This document shows, in pieces, positions 25,176-34,909 of a DNA stretch of 60,083 nucleotides. Each line of letters starts with the position of its first letter. The stretch's first letter is position 1. The translations under genes and the position numbers were made by a program. The DNA lies in the NCBI GenBank assembly GCA_018716875.1, contig DVJJ01000020.1, positions 1-60,083 on the forward strand, given 5' to 3'. A model generated the notes under the pieces. The model was given only the letters and a program-made list of their open reading frames with translations, did not search any database and was not told the DNA's origin. This stretch comes from Candidatus Avoscillospira avistercoris. Its GTDB lineage: Bacteria > Bacillota > Clostridia > Oscillospirales > Oscillospiraceae.

Positions 25176-26294
25176 ATGATTTATTTTGACAATTCCGCCA
25201 CCACGCGCCCCTGTGAGGAGGCCGTGGCGGCGGTAACGGAGCTGCTGCGGGACTGCTGGGGCAATCCCTCTTCTCTGCACAACCTGGGCATGGACGCCGC
25301 CCGCCGTCTCAGCCAGGCCCGGCGGCAGGTGGCGGCGGCCCTGGGAGCTGAGCCGGACCGGGTGTTCTTCACCTCCGGCGGCACCGAAGCCGACAACTGG
25401 GTATTTCACGGAGCAGCCAAACGACTGGGCAAGCGGGGCCGCCACATCATCACCACGGCGGTGGAGCACCACGCCGTCCTCCATCCAGCCAAGGAGCTGG
25501 AGCAGCAGGGCTTTGAGGTGACGTATCTCCAGCCCGACGAAAGCGGTACCGTCTCCGTGGAAACGCTGGAAGCCGCCCTGCGGCCCGACACCATTTTGGT
25601 GTCCGTGATGATGGTCAACAATGAGTGCGGCGCGGTCATGCCCTTGCAGCAGATGATTCGGGTCACCCGCCGCAAAAGTCCCAACGCCCTGTTTCACACC
25701 GACGCGGTCCAGGGCTTTCTGAAAGTACCCTTCAAAGCCAAAACCCTGGGCGCGGACCTGATTTCTATTTCCGGTCACAAAGTCCACGGCCCTAAAGGCG
25801 TCGGCGCCCTGTACATGAAACCGGGTTTGCCCCTGCCTGCCCTGATACACGGCGGCGGCCAGGAGCGGAACTTCCGCAGCGGCACCGAAGGATTACCGGC
25901 CATCTGTGGGTTCGGCGCGGCCTGTGCTGCCGGCGCTGCATCGCTGAAAGCGGATATCGCCCACATGGAAGCGCTGCGGGACCATTGCCGCGAAGAACTT
26001 TCCAAGCTGTCCGGTGTGGTGCTGTTCGGCGCGGCGGCAGCGCCCCACATTGTGGGCATGAGCATACCGGGCCACCGCTCCCAGGAATTGATCAACCGGC
26101 TCCAGGACCGGGAGATCTACGTCTCCGCCGGTTCTGCCTGTGCCAAGGGCCACCGCAGCCACGTTCTGGAAGCCATGGGTCTGCCCGCCGATGTCATTGA
26201 CGGGGCCATCCGCATCAGCTTCAGCCATGAGAACACGCTGGAGGATGTGGACGCATTGGTGACAGCCATCCGCGAGGATTTCATTGAGAAATAA
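25176..26294 (+). CDS. Cysteine desulfurase (NifS/IscS family)
   Basis: 372 residues, class V PLP aminotransferase fold. It mobilises cysteine sulfur for Fe-S clusters or thio-modifications. It has NNECGAVMPL, the Schiff-base Lys in ISGHKVHGPKG (about 200) and the catalytic Cys in SAGSACAKGH (about 321). No iscU or thiI neighbour is present, so the sulfur acceptor is unclear; the MnmE gene upstream hints at tRNA thiolation but this is weak. GAGGAG precedes the ATG. Confidence 0.92.
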   Translation: MIYFDNSATTRPCEEAVAAVTELLRDCWGNPSSLHNLGMDAARRLSQARRQVAAALGAEPDRVFFTSGGTEADNWVFHGAAKRLGKRGRHIITTAVEHHAVLHPAKELEQQGFEVTYLQPDESGTVSVETLEAALRPDTILVSVMMVNNECGAVMPLQQMIRVTRRKSPNALFHTDAVQGFLKVPFKAKTLGADLISISGHKVHGPKGVGALYMKPGLPLPALIHGGGQERNFRSGTEGLPAICGFGAACAAGAASLKADIAHMEALRDHCREELSKLSGVVLFGAAAAPHIVGMSIPGHRSQELINRLQDREIYVSAGSACAKGHRSHVLEAMGLPADVIDGAIRISFSHENTLEDVDALVTAIREDFIEK

Positions 26295-26301
26295 CCATAA
26301 A

Positions 26302-26346
26302 AAGGCCACCGTCCGCCACCCGCTTGGGGGTGGGGACGGTGGCCTT
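26302..26346. terminator. Hairpin terminator after cysteine desulfurase gene
   Basis: A 13-bp stem (26302-26314 with 26334-26346) carries an inner GCCACCC/GGGTGGG-type extension. A short A-run precedes it; no long T-run follows, so efficiency is uncertain on the plus strand. Confidence 0.65.
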
Positions 26347-26373
26347 GCGGCTTTGCCGCTTTGCCGCGGGGAT

Positions 26374-26484
26374 TGCGCCATCTGCGGATGGCGCTGGGGA
26401 TGATGGGGTATTTCGCGCCGTGCGCGGCGCGACCAGAGACGCTGTCTCTGGTCTCTGCGATTTTTTGAAAAAAATCGAGTAAAA
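26374..26484 (+). repeat. Dispersed intergenic repeat, copy A (intact)
   Basis: It contains a GCGCCATC-TGCG-GATGGCGC stem-loop, GGGGTATTT, a GC-rich stem ending in GCGACC, a second stem rich in CTCTG, and an A/T hairpin (CGATTTTTT, GA, AAAAAATCG) followed by AGTAAAACTTTT. Copy B is at 36372 and an interrupted copy C at 6509. It fills the gap between the cysteine desulfurase and nadE genes and overlaps no supported gene. Confidence 0.7.
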
Positions 26485-26495
26485 CTTTTAAATTA

Positions 26496-28406
26496 TTACA
26501 GATTCTCTAACTCATTGAGCCACAAAGTGGCGCAGGCGTCCGACGGCATCCGCCAATCGCCACGGGGCGACAAGCTGACGCTGCCCACCTTGGGACCATC
26601 GGGCAGACAGCTCCGCTTGAACTGCTGCTGGAAGAACCGACGGTAAAAGGTTTTGAGCCACTTCAAAATGGTCTCATCATCATACCGGCCCTGCCAGGCG
26701 TACCGGGCCAACCGGTAGACCTTGGCGGGCGGGAACGCGAAGCGGACGATCTGATAGAGGAAAAAGTCGTGGAGCTCATAGGGGCCCACCAAATCCTCCG
26801 TCTTCTGGGCAATCTCTCCGTCCTCCGGCGGCAGCAGTTCCGGCGACACCGGCGTATCCAGGATATCCAGCAGCACCGCCGCCAAATCCTTGTCGCTGTG
26901 GTCGGCCACATACCGGACGATATGGCGCACCAGGGTTTTGGGAACGGAACCGTTGACGCCGTACATGCTCATATGGTCGCCGTTATAGGTGGCCCAGCCC
27001 AGGGCCAGCTCGCTGAGGTCGCCGGTACCGATGACCATGCCGCCCTGGCGGTTGGCCAAATCCATGAGCACCTGGGTCCGCTCCCGGGCCTGTCCGTTCT
27101 CATAGGTCACCGAACGGTCATCCTCCGGCAGACCGATGTCTTTAAAATGCTGCTCCACCGCCGCGCCGATGGGCACAGTCAGAAAGCTGACGCCCAGCAG
27201 CTCCGCCATTTTGGTGGCGTTGTCCTTGGTACGGCTGGTGGTGCCAAAGCAGGGCATGGTGACGGCCAGAATATCCTTCCGGTCCCGGCCTAAACTGTCC
27301 ATGGCCCGGACGGTTACCAGCAGGGCTAACGTAGAATCCAAACCGCCGGACAGGCCCACCACGCACGTTTTCGCGTGAGCATGCTCAATCCGTTTCCGCA
27401 GTCCCGCCGCCTGCAAGCTCAGAATATCCTCACAGCGCCCATCTCTGGCCGCCGTGTCGGCGGGGACGAAGGGCATGGGGTCCACAAACCGGGTCAGCAC
27501 TGTCTCCCACTCCTCCAGATAAAAGGCGGCGCTCTCCCCCTTACGGACGGCTTGCGCCGGGAAGGTGTTGCGGCGGCGGCGCTCGCCGTCCAGCTTATGA
27601 ACGTCAATCTCTGTTTTCACCATGCCGGGGGTCCGGTCCCGCCGCTCAGCCAACAGCGTTCCGTCCTCGCAGAGCAGCTGGTGGCCGGAGAACACCAGAT
27701 CGGTGGTGGATTCCCCGTCGCCGCAGGAGCAGTAGAGATAGGCGCAGGACAACCGGGCCGACTGATTTTTCACCAAATCCCGGCGGTAGCTGTCCTTTCC
27801 CACCACCTCATTGGACGCCGACAGGTTGACGATGACCGTGGCTCCATCCAACGCCTGCTGCACCGACGGCGGATTGGGTGCCCAAAGGTCCTCGCAGAGC
27901 TCACAGCCCAGCACCAATTCCGGTACGTTGAGGCACGGGAAAATCTGATTGGGCATCAGCAGCACCGCTTCGCCGCCCAAGTCCAGGGTGACGCACAGGT
28001 CCTCCGTAGCCGGAGTGAACCACCGCTGCTCATAAAATTCACCGTAGTTGGGCAGATGGGTTTTGGGCACCAGTCCCAGAATGGAGCCATCATGGAGCAC
28101 AGCGGCACAGTTGTACAGCTTGTGGTTCCACTGGACCGGCAGGCCCACGAACACCACCATGGATTTGCCCTCTGTGGCCTCCTTGACGGTCATCAGGGCG
28201 TCCATAGCCCCGTCCAGCAGGGCTTTCTGCAAAAACAGTTCGCCGCAGGTGTAGCCCGTCAGTCCCAGTTCGGGAAAGACCAACAGCTGGACCCCCTGAG
28301 CATGGGCTTCTTCCAGCCATTTCACCGTCTCGGCGGCGTTGTACGCACAGTCGGCCACCCGCAGAGCCGGTGCGGCACAGGCGCAGGAAATATATCCGTG
28401 ATGCAT
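26496..28406 (-). CDS. nadE: Glutamine-dependent NAD+ synthase
   Basis: 636 residues, the long two-domain form. The N-terminal nitrilase-type glutaminase has Glu in [11 protein letters not shown], Lys in [12 protein letters not shown] and the nucleophile Cys in [10 protein letters not shown]. The C-terminal synthetase has the PP-loop [13 protein letters not shown] and the [12 protein letters not shown] motif. It amidates deamido-NAD using ATP and glutamine. I start at ATG 28406 (MHHGYISC), 7 nt after AAAGGAGG; the frame is open 48 nt further upstream but without a ribosome site. Confidence 0.95.
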   Translation of the reverse strand: MHHGYISCACAAPALRVADCAYNAAETVKWLEEAHAQGVQLLVFPELGLTGYTCGELFLQKALLDGAMDALMTVKEATEGKSMVVFVGLPVQWNHKLYNCAAVLHDGSILGLVPKTHLPNYGEFYEQRWFTPATEDLCVTLDLGGEAVLLMPNQIFPCLNVPELVLGCELCEDLWAPNPPSVQQALDGATVIVNLSASNEVVGKDSYRRDLVKNQSARLSCAYLYCSCGDGESTTDLVFSGHQLLCEDGTLLAERRDRTPGMVKTEIDVHKLDGERRRRNTFPAQAVRKGESAAFYLEEWETVLTRFVDPMPFVPADTAARDGRCEDILSLQAAGLRKRIEHAHAKTCVVGLSGGLDSTLALLVTVRAMDSLGRDRKDILAVTMPCFGTTSRTKDNATKMAELLGVSFLTVPIGAAVEQHFKDIGLPEDDRSVTYENGQARERTQVLMDLANRQGGMVIGTGDLSELALGWATYNGDHMSMYGVNGSVPKTLVRHIVRYVADHSDKDLAAVLLDILDTPVSPELLPPEDGEIAQKTEDLVGPYELHDFFLYQIVRFAFPPAKVYRLARYAWQGRYDDETILKWLKTFYRRFFQQQFKRSCLPDGPKVGSVSLSPRGDWRMPSDACATLWLNELENL

Positions 28407-28631
28407 GGCGCATCCTCCTTTTAATCGAGCCAGATTGCTCTTATCATACCCCATTTTCCCGGCTCTTGTAAAGGGCGGACAGAGGGCCGTTTGTAAGTTT
28501 TTGCTGAAAGACCGTTTTGATTTTATGTAAACTTTTTCTTGTGTCTTCTCTTTTCTCCAGACACTAAATATGGTATACTGGTTGACATATTCCAGAACCC
28601 CTGTTGTTCTCCGTATGAGAGGTTGATATAG

Positions 28632-30716
28632 ATGATCGAATTGTTATCCCCCGCAGGCTCCATGGAGGCCCTGCGGGCCGCGGTCCAGAACGGCGCAGAT
28701 GCCGTTTACCTGGGCGCCGGCGGCTTCAATGCCCGCATGGGCGCCCGAAATTTCACCCTGGACGACCTCCGGGAGGCCGTCACCTATTGCCATGTCCGCG
28801 GCGTCCGGGTCCACCTGACGCTGAACACCCTGGCCTCCGACCGGGAGCTGCCCGAAGCCGCGGAACTGATTCGCCGGGCGGCTCAGCTGGGTGTGGACGC
28901 CTTTATTGTCCAGGATCTGGGGCTGGTTTCCATGTGCCGGGAAATCGCTCCCACGGTGGAGGTCCACGCCAGCACGCAGATGAGCATTCACAATCTGGAC
29001 GGTGTCAAACTGGCCGCCAAACTGGGATGCAGCCGGGTGGTCCTGGCCCGGGAGCTGCCGGAAAGCGAAATTGCCGCCATCTGCCGGGAAAGTCCCGTGG
29101 AAATTGAGGTTTTCGGCCACGGCGCCCTCTGCATGTGCTACTCCGGACAATGTTATTTTTCCGCCGTCATCGGACGGCGCAGCGGCAACCGGGGCCAGTG
29201 CGCCCAGCCCTGCCGTCTCCCCTGCGGCTATGGCCGCTATCAGCAGCAGTACCCCCTGAGCCTCAAGGACAACTGCGCCATTGAGCATCTTTTGAAGCTG
29301 GAAGCCATGGGCGTCCACTCCCTGAAGCTGGAGGGCCGTATGAAGCGGCCGGAATATGTGGCCGTGGTGACCCGCATTTACCGGGCGGCCCTGGACGGCA
29401 AGCCCGTCTCCCGCAAGGACCTGGAGGAGCTCCAGGGCATTTTCTCCCGTCAGGGCTTTACCGACGGGTATTTGCGGGATCAGGTGGACCGCTCCATGCT
29501 GGGCATCCGTACCGGCGAACGGGAGGACAAACAACTGCTGGCCAAGGCCCGCGCCAGCTACGAAACCGGCGAGGTATCTCGGGTTCCGGTGCGGTTCCAG
29601 ATTGATGTGCAGCCGGGCCGCCCGGTGACGCTGCTGGTGGCCGACTGGTCCGGCCATGTATGCCGGGCCGAAGGTCCCGTCCCCGAGCAGGCCATCAGCC
29701 GCCCTGTAACAGAAGAAGAATTGACAACGCGCCTTTCCAAAACCGGCGGCACCCCTTACGTCTGCCGTCAGGTCCAGGCCCAGGTGGCCCCCGGCTTGAT
29801 GGTTCCGGCCAGCGTGGTCAACGGTCTGCGCCGGGAGGCGTTGATCCGGCTGTCTGCCCTGCGGGGGCAGCTGCCCCGGGTGCCCATCCAGGGCTATACC
29901 CCCGCCCACGCCTGGCCCGCCCACAGCGGCCGTCCGGCGCTGACGGTACAGGTCCGGTCTCTGGAGCAGATAACGCCGTCTTTGCTGGCAGCCCGGCCCA
30001 CAGTGCTCTATGTGCCTGTCAGCGAATTGGCCGACCATCCCGACCAGGTGGGAGCGTTGTGCCAGCGGACGGAGGTCTGCGCCGTGCTGCCCCGGGTGGT
30101 TTGGGACCGGGAGTGGCGCAAGGTGCGCCGCCAGCTGGAAGCCGTCCGACAGCTGGGCGTTTCCTCCGTTCTGATCGGCAATTTGGGCCAGATCATCACA
30201 GCCCTGGAGCTGGGGATGGAACTGCGGGGTGACTTCGGTCTCAATGTGTGCAACACGCTGACGGCCCAGCAGGTGCGGCGGCTCCATTTCCGCTCCCTGA
30301 CGGCCTCCTTTGAACTGCGGCTGGCCCAGATTCGGGATTTGGGTAAGGCGCTGCCCACGGAGCTGCTGGTCTATGGCCGCCTGCCCCTGATGCTGACGGA
30401 GAGCTGTCTCATCCGCAACCGCACCGGCGTCTGCAACTGCCACGGCCAGCCCACCAGTCTGGTGGACCGGACGGGAGCCGAGTTCCCCATTCTGCCGGAC
30501 CCCGGCACCTGCCGCAGCGTGGTCCTCAATGGCCGGAAGCTGTTTTTGCTGGACCGTCACAAGGAATTGGGCGTCCTGGGCGTGTGGGCCCACCGGCTGC
30601 TGTTCACCACGGAAAATCCCAGAGAGGTGGATCTGGTGATCCGTGCCTGGCAGAGCGGCGGCGTCTTCGATCCCGGCCAGCACACCCGCGGACTTTATGT
30701 CCGGGGCGTGGAATAA
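28632..30716 (+). CDS. U32 family peptidase-like protein (RNA hydroxylation type)
   Basis: 694 residues. The N-terminal U32 domain starts LLSPAGSMEALRAAVQNGAD and contains the family signature EVFGHGALCMCYSGQCYFS with clustered cysteines (GQCAQPCRLPC). The C-terminal half is a DUF3656-like and second barrel-like region. Long U32 proteins (TrhP, RlhA) are prephenate-linked hydroxylation factors for tRNA or 23S rRNA rather than proteases, so I favour an RNA modification role. A -10 TATACT is at 28574-28579. A terminator follows at 30726. Confidence 0.85.
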   Translation: MIELLSPAGSMEALRAAVQNGADAVYLGAGGFNARMGARNFTLDDLREAVTYCHVRGVRVHLTLNTLASDRELPEAAELIRRAAQLGVDAFIVQDLGLVSMCREIAPTVEVHASTQMSIHNLDGVKLAAKLGCSRVVLARELPESEIAAICRESPVEIEVFGHGALCMCYSGQCYFSAVIGRRSGNRGQCAQPCRLPCGYGRYQQQYPLSLKDNCAIEHLLKLEAMGVHSLKLEGRMKRPEYVAVVTRIYRAALDGKPVSRKDLEELQGIFSRQGFTDGYLRDQVDRSMLGIRTGEREDKQLLAKARASYETGEVSRVPVRFQIDVQPGRPVTLLVADWSGHVCRAEGPVPEQAISRPVTEEELTTRLSKTGGTPYVCRQVQAQVAPGLMVPASVVNGLRREALIRLSALRGQLPRVPIQGYTPAHAWPAHSGRPALTVQVRSLEQITPSLLAARPTVLYVPVSELADHPDQVGALCQRTEVCAVLPRVVWDREWRKVRRQLEAVRQLGVSSVLIGNLGQIITALELGMELRGDFGLNVCNTLTAQQVRRLHFRSLTASFELRLAQIRDLGKALPTELLVYGRLPLMLTESCLIRNRTGVCNCHGQPTSLVDRTGAEFPILPDPGTCRSVVLNGRKLFLLDRHKELGVLGVWAHRLLFTTENPREVDLVIRAWQSGGVFDPGQHTRGLYVRGVE

Positions 30717-30725
30717 TGTAGTTCG

Positions 30726-30757
30726 CAGGGGGACAGTTGGCAGTCCCCCTGTTTTTT
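30726..30757 (+). terminator. Rho-independent terminator after U32 gene
   Basis: A 9-bp perfect stem (30726-30734 with 30743-30751) is followed by TTTTTT. Confidence 0.88.
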
Positions 30758-30767
30758 CTTGTGGGGC

Positions 30768-30797
30768 TTGCGTTTTCTGCTGCGTTTCGTGTATAAT
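30768..30797 (+). promoter_or_regulatory. Promoter of the maf-mreCD-mrdA operon
   Basis: TTGCGT (30768-30773) and TATAAT (30792-30797) are 18 bp apart, 50 bp before the maf start. Confidence 0.7.
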
Positions 30798-30846
30798 CCT
30801 ATAGTTAAAGGTCTATGTAATTACTGATAAGGAGAACCCTGCTGAT

Positions 30847-31434
30847 ATGAAACTGATTCTCGCCTCCCAGTCGCCCCGGCGGCGGGAGCTGTTGGCCCGT
30901 ATGGGCCTTTCCTTCACGGTCTCGGCCGCTGACATCGACGAGACCATGGACGCGGAAAAGAAACCCTTTGACGAGGTGGCCCGTCTGTCCGCTCAGAAGG
31001 CCGCCGCCATTGCGGAAACCGCTGGTGACGACGCCGTGATTGTGGCCGCCGACACGGTGGTGGTTCTGGAAGACCGGGTGCTGGGCAAGCCCCGCACCGC
31101 CGAGGTGGCCGCCGCCATGCTCACATCCCTGTCAGGCCGGGACCATCAGGTGATGACCGGCGTCACCGTCCGCCGGGGCAGCCGCACCGTCACCGATACG
31201 GTGGTGACCCATGTCTGGTTCCGCCCCCTGTCCCAACAGGAAATCGCCGCCTATGTGGCCACCGGCGAGCCCATGGACAAGGCCGGTGCCTACGGCATTC
31301 AGGGATTGGCCGGTCTCTTTGTGGAACGGCTGGACGGCGACTATTACAATGTCATGGGGCTCCCCATCTGCCGCCTGTGCGCCATGCTCCGCCATCTGGG
31401 CGTGGAGATTCTGGGACAGGCCGACGTAACTTGA
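30847..31434 (+). CDS. maf: Maf-like nucleoside triphosphate pyrophosphatase
   Basis: 195 residues. It hydrolyses non-canonical or pyrimidine NTPs (dTTP/UTP class) to monophosphates. The N-terminal LASQSPRRRELL loop, VVAADTVV and GAYGIQGLAGLFVERLDGDYYNVMGLP are the family signatures. It is the first gene of a cell-shape operon with mreC, mreD and mrdA, an arrangement common in Bacillota, where Maf has been linked to septation. GGAGAA precedes the ATG at a rather long distance. Confidence 0.94.
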   Translation: MKLILASQSPRRRELLARMGLSFTVSAADIDETMDAEKKPFDEVARLSAQKAAAIAETAGDDAVIVAADTVVVLEDRVLGKPRTAEVAAAMLTSLSGRDHQVMTGVTVRRGSRTVTDTVVTHVWFRPLSQQEIAAYVATGEPMDKAGAYGIQGLAGLFVERLDGDYYNVMGLPICRLCAMLRHLGVEILGQADVT

Positions 31435-31453
31435 GTTCTGAGGTGCAACTGCA

Positions 31454-32278
31454 TTGAAAAAATTCTTTTCCGGCCGGGTCAAAATGATTCTGGCCGCGGC
31501 CATGAGCCTGGCCATCCTCTTTGCCGTGGTGGGCGTCATCAGCGACGGCGCGACCCTGGGCCAGCAGGTCACGGGACTGGTGCTGTCGCCCTTCCGGGCC
31601 GCCACGGCGGCGGTGGTGCGGCAGGTGGAGCAGTTCTACGACTACCTGTTCCGCTATGACGCCCTGGAGGCCGAGAACGAGCTGCTCAAGCAGCGGGTGG
31701 CCGAGCTGGAAGAGGACGCCCGGGACGTGGCCCAGTATGAACGGGAAAACGAATACCTTACGGCCCTGCTGGGACTCCAGGAGGACCATCCGGATTTCAC
31801 CTTCCGTTCGGCCTATGTCACCAGCTGGGAGTCCTCCAACTGGAAAACGGCCTGCACCATCTCCCGCGGCACCGAGGCCGGTATTGAAGAGGGCATGTGT
31901 GCCGTCACCGCCTACGGGCAGGTAGTGGGCATGGTCACGGAAGCCGGGCCCACCTGGGCCACGGTGACCACCATTCTGGACCCGTCCATGGAGATTTCCG
32001 CCTCCATCGCCGCCTCCGGCTACACCGGCGTGGTCCAGGGCTCCTACGACAAGGACGGCACGCTGCGGATGAATTACCTGTCCACCGGCGCGGTGCTCAA
32101 AAACAACGATCAGGTGGTCACCACCGGTTCCACCTTCTACCCCAAGAACCTGCTGCTGGGCTATATCTCCGACGCCGGACACGATGAGACCGGCGTGGGT
32201 AAGTTCGCCAAGCTGACCCCCGCCGCCGATCTGGGCGATCTGGAACAGGTGTTCCTCATCGCCGATTACCAGTCGTGA
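31454..32278 (+). CDS. mreC: Rod shape-determining protein MreC
   Basis: 274 residues. One N-terminal membrane helix (about 10-30), a coiled coil (about 65-105, rich in EALEAENELLKQRVAELEE-like heptads) and a beta-barrel C-terminal domain outside the membrane. It scaffolds PBP2 and RodA in the elongasome. Start is TTG 31454 after GAGG. It follows maf by 19 nt and precedes mreD by 9 nt. mreB is not in the window. Confidence 0.93.
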   Translation: MKKFFSGRVKMILAAAMSLAILFAVVGVISDGATLGQQVTGLVLSPFRAATAAVVRQVEQFYDYLFRYDALEAENELLKQRVAELEEDARDVAQYERENEYLTALLGLQEDHPDFTFRSAYVTSWESSNWKTACTISRGTEAGIEEGMCAVTAYGQVVGMVTEAGPTWATVTTILDPSMEISASIAASGYTGVVQGSYDKDGTLRMNYLSTGAVLKNNDQVVTTGSTFYPKNLLLGYISDAGHDETGVGKFAKLTPAADLGDLEQVFLIADYQS

Positions 32279-32287
32279 GGGACCGCC

Positions 32288-32800
32288 ATGACACAACGCC
32301 AACGCAATTTCCTCCGCTGGAGTCTCTACAGCGCCGGATTCCTTCTGGTGCTGCTGCTGTCCACCTCGGTGCTGGGCAACCGCACCTTCCTGGGCACCAA
32401 GCTGAGCCTGCTGCCCGTCTACGCCGCCTGCGTGGCCTGTCGGGAGGGCCATGAGCAGGGTGGACTGTTCGCTTTGATCACCGCCGCATTCTGGGCCCTG
32501 TCGGGCGCCTCCGGCGGCGCGGTGTTCGTGTTTCTCCTGCCCCTGGGCTCCATGGTGGCCGGATATATCACCAGCGCCTATGTGACCCGCTCCCTGATGC
32601 CCGCTGTCGGCGGCAGTCTGTTGAATCTGGTCCTCTGTGAAGGGGCCGTCTACGTTCAACGGCTGTTCCTGGGATCGCCCATGCCCGCCGATGCCTCCCG
32701 GCTGGTGCTGCTGCAAATTGGTTTTTCACTGCTGACCACGCCCCTGTTCTGGTGGCTGACCGGCAAGATCGCAAAGGCAGGTGACCGTCATGGAACGTAA
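32288..32800 (+). CDS. mreD: Rod shape-determining protein MreD
   Basis: 170 residues, almost entirely hydrophobic with about five membrane helices, the normal MreD profile. The sequence itself is poorly conserved in this family; identity rests on size, topology and its position between mreC and the PBP2 gene. Its 3' end overlaps the start of mrdA by 11 nt. Confidence 0.88.
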   Translation: MTQRQRNFLRWSLYSAGFLLVLLLSTSVLGNRTFLGTKLSLLPVYAACVACREGHEQGGLFALITAAFWALSGASGGAVFVFLLPLGSMVAGYITSAYVTRSLMPAVGGSLLNLVLCEGAVYVQRLFLGSPMPADASRLVLLQIGFSLLTTPLFWWLTGKIAKAGDRHGT

Positions 32801-34865
32801 GGCACGATTTCGCGTCATTGTTACGATTGTGCTGATTCTGGCCCTGGTGGGTGCATACGGCGCCCAGCTGTTCAAGCTCCAGTCCCAGGCCACCCAGGAG
32901 CCCGGCTCCTATACCTACCGCACGGTGGTCCAGGCGGCCCGCGGCCCCATTCTGGACCGCAACGGCAATGTACTGGTGACCAACCGGGCCAGTTACAACA
33001 TTCAGCTCAACCGGGTGATTCTCCTCAACGCCGACGCCCCCAACCAACGGCTTCTGGAGCTGGGAGAGCTGTGCGAGAGTTTGGGCGCGGACTATGCGGA
33101 CCATCTGCCCATCTCCAAAACCACCCCCTATACCTACACCCTGGACGAGCTGGACTCCAACTGGCAGAACAATTTCCGCAAATTCCTTTCGGCCTACAGT
33201 CTCGACCCGGACATGTCCCCCCAAACTCTGATGAAGGAGCTGCAAAAGATTTTCGGTATCCCTTCAGACTGGACCGATCATCAGAAACGGCTGGTGACGG
33301 GTCTGCGGTATGAGCTGGCCCTGCTGGCTGTGGAGGGCACCGGTCTGGAGAGTTATACCCTTTTGGCCGACGCCGACACCGATACCCTGTCGGCCATCAT
33401 GGAGCTGGCCACGCCGGGCCTTAATGTGCAGACCTCCACGGTCCGCTCCCACAACACAGAGTATGCCGCCCACATTCTGGGCTATCTCGGCACCATGTGG
33501 GCCGACGAGTACCAGTCCACCTATAAGGACCTGGGTTACCCCATGAACGCCACCGTGGGAAAATCGGGCATTGAGCTGGCCTTTGAGCCGGAGCTCCACG
33601 GTACTGACGGCACCAAGGTCACCACAGTCAATGAGGACGGCGAAGTGCTGGACGAATACTGGGCCGTGGAACCGGAGGCCGGAGACTGTGTGATGCTGAC
33701 CATTGACATCAACCTCCAGGCCGCCGCTGAGGAGGCGCTGGAGAAGATCATTCTGGACCTGCGGGAAAACGGTCTGTCCTCCTCTTCTTCCAGCGACGGT
33801 AAAGGTAAGGGCCAGGATGCCGAGGGCGGCGCACTGGTGGCCATCGACATAAAAACCGGCGAGGTGCTGGCCTGCGCCAGCTACCCCACCTACTCCCTGG
33901 AAACCTTCTACGAGGATTACGCCACTCTCAGTGAGGACCCCTACAAACCCTACTACAACCGGGCGCTGCAAGCCCCCATGCCCCCCGGCTCCACCTTTAA
34001 GATGGTCACTTCCATCGCCGCCATTGACAGTGCTGGTATCGGCCGGTTCTATGAAATCGACGACCTGGGCAAATACACCTATTTTGAAACGTATCAGCCC
34101 GAATGTCTGATCTACACCAATACCGGCACCACCCACGGCGTCATCAATATAATGCAGGCCCTTTCGGTGTCCTGTAACTACTACTTCTACGAGGTAGGCC
34201 GCCGCACGGGCATTACCGCCATTGACAATGTGGCCAAGCAGCTGGGTCTGGGTGAACCCACCGGCGTGGAAATCGGTGAGTCCATTGGCTACCGTGCCAA
34301 TGCCGAAACCAAGGCTGAGGTTCACAAAGACAACCCGGACTTGGCCGGTTGGTACGACGCCGATACCATCGCCGCCGCCATCGGCCAGTCGGAAAACCGC
34401 TTTACGCCCATGCAGCTGGCCGTCTACACCGCTTCCCTGGCCAACCAGGGCACGCGATACAAGGCCACGTTCTTAAAGCGCATTGTCTCCTCCGACTACA
34501 CGGAAACGCTGGTGGAAAATGAGCCTGTGGTGGCCAACAATTACACCTTCTCCGACGAGGCCATGGCCGCCGTGGAAGATGGTATGCGTCTGGCCGTCAC
34601 CGAAGGTACGGCTTCCACCTACCTCAAAAACTATGACGTAGCCGTCTGCGCCAAGACCGGCACCCCGGAGCACGGCTCCACCGGCTCCGCCCACGGCGCA
34701 TTCGTCTGCTATGCCCCCATGGACGACCCGCAGATTGCCATTACCGTCTATGTGGAAAAGGGCGCCCAGGGCGGTAATCTGGCCCAGGCCGCCGTGGCCG
34801 TCATGGACGAGTATTTCAAGGCCGCTCCCACCGATGATCTGCCCGGGGAAACCGTGGTGGGCTGA
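32790..34865 (+). CDS. mrdA: Penicillin-binding protein 2 (elongasome transpeptidase)
   Basis: 691 residues, class B PBP. N-terminal membrane anchor (about 8-27), dimerisation domain (RGPILDRNGNVLVTN start) and transpeptidase domain with SxxK in PPGSTFKM (Ser about 398), SxN in SCNYYF (about 460) and KTG in AKTGTPE (about 622), all intact. A Ser/Lys-rich insertion (SSSSSSDGKGKG) near 330 is a likely surface loop. I use ATG 32790, about 9 nt after AGG, not the GTG nine bases upstream. Operon with mreC and mreD. Confidence 0.94.
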   Translation: MERKARFRVIVTIVLILALVGAYGAQLFKLQSQATQEPGSYTYRTVVQAARGPILDRNGNVLVTNRASYNIQLNRVILLNADAPNQRLLELGELCESLGADYADHLPISKTTPYTYTLDELDSNWQNNFRKFLSAYSLDPDMSPQTLMKELQKIFGIPSDWTDHQKRLVTGLRYELALLAVEGTGLESYTLLADADTDTLSAIMELATPGLNVQTSTVRSHNTEYAAHILGYLGTMWADEYQSTYKDLGYPMNATVGKSGIELAFEPELHGTDGTKVTTVNEDGEVLDEYWAVEPEAGDCVMLTIDINLQAAAEEALEKIILDLRENGLSSSSSSDGKGKGQDAEGGALVAIDIKTGEVLACASYPTYSLETFYEDYATLSEDPYKPYYNRALQAPMPPGSTFKMVTSIAAIDSAGIGRFYEIDDLGKYTYFETYQPECLIYTNTGTTHGVINIMQALSVSCNYYFYEVGRRTGITAIDNVAKQLGLGEPTGVEIGESIGYRANAETKAEVHKDNPDLAGWYDADTIAAAIGQSENRFTPMQLAVYTASLANQGTRYKATFLKRIVSSDYTETLVENEPVVANNYTFSDEAMAAVEDGMRLAVTEGTASTYLKNYDVAVCAKTGTPEHGSTGSAHGAFVCYAPMDDPQIAITVYVEKGAQGGNLAQAAVAVMDEYFKAAPTDDLPGETVVG

Positions 34866-34909
34866 GTGTGCCATCTGCAAATTGGAAAAAACAAAAAGGA
34901 GTTTTTGTC

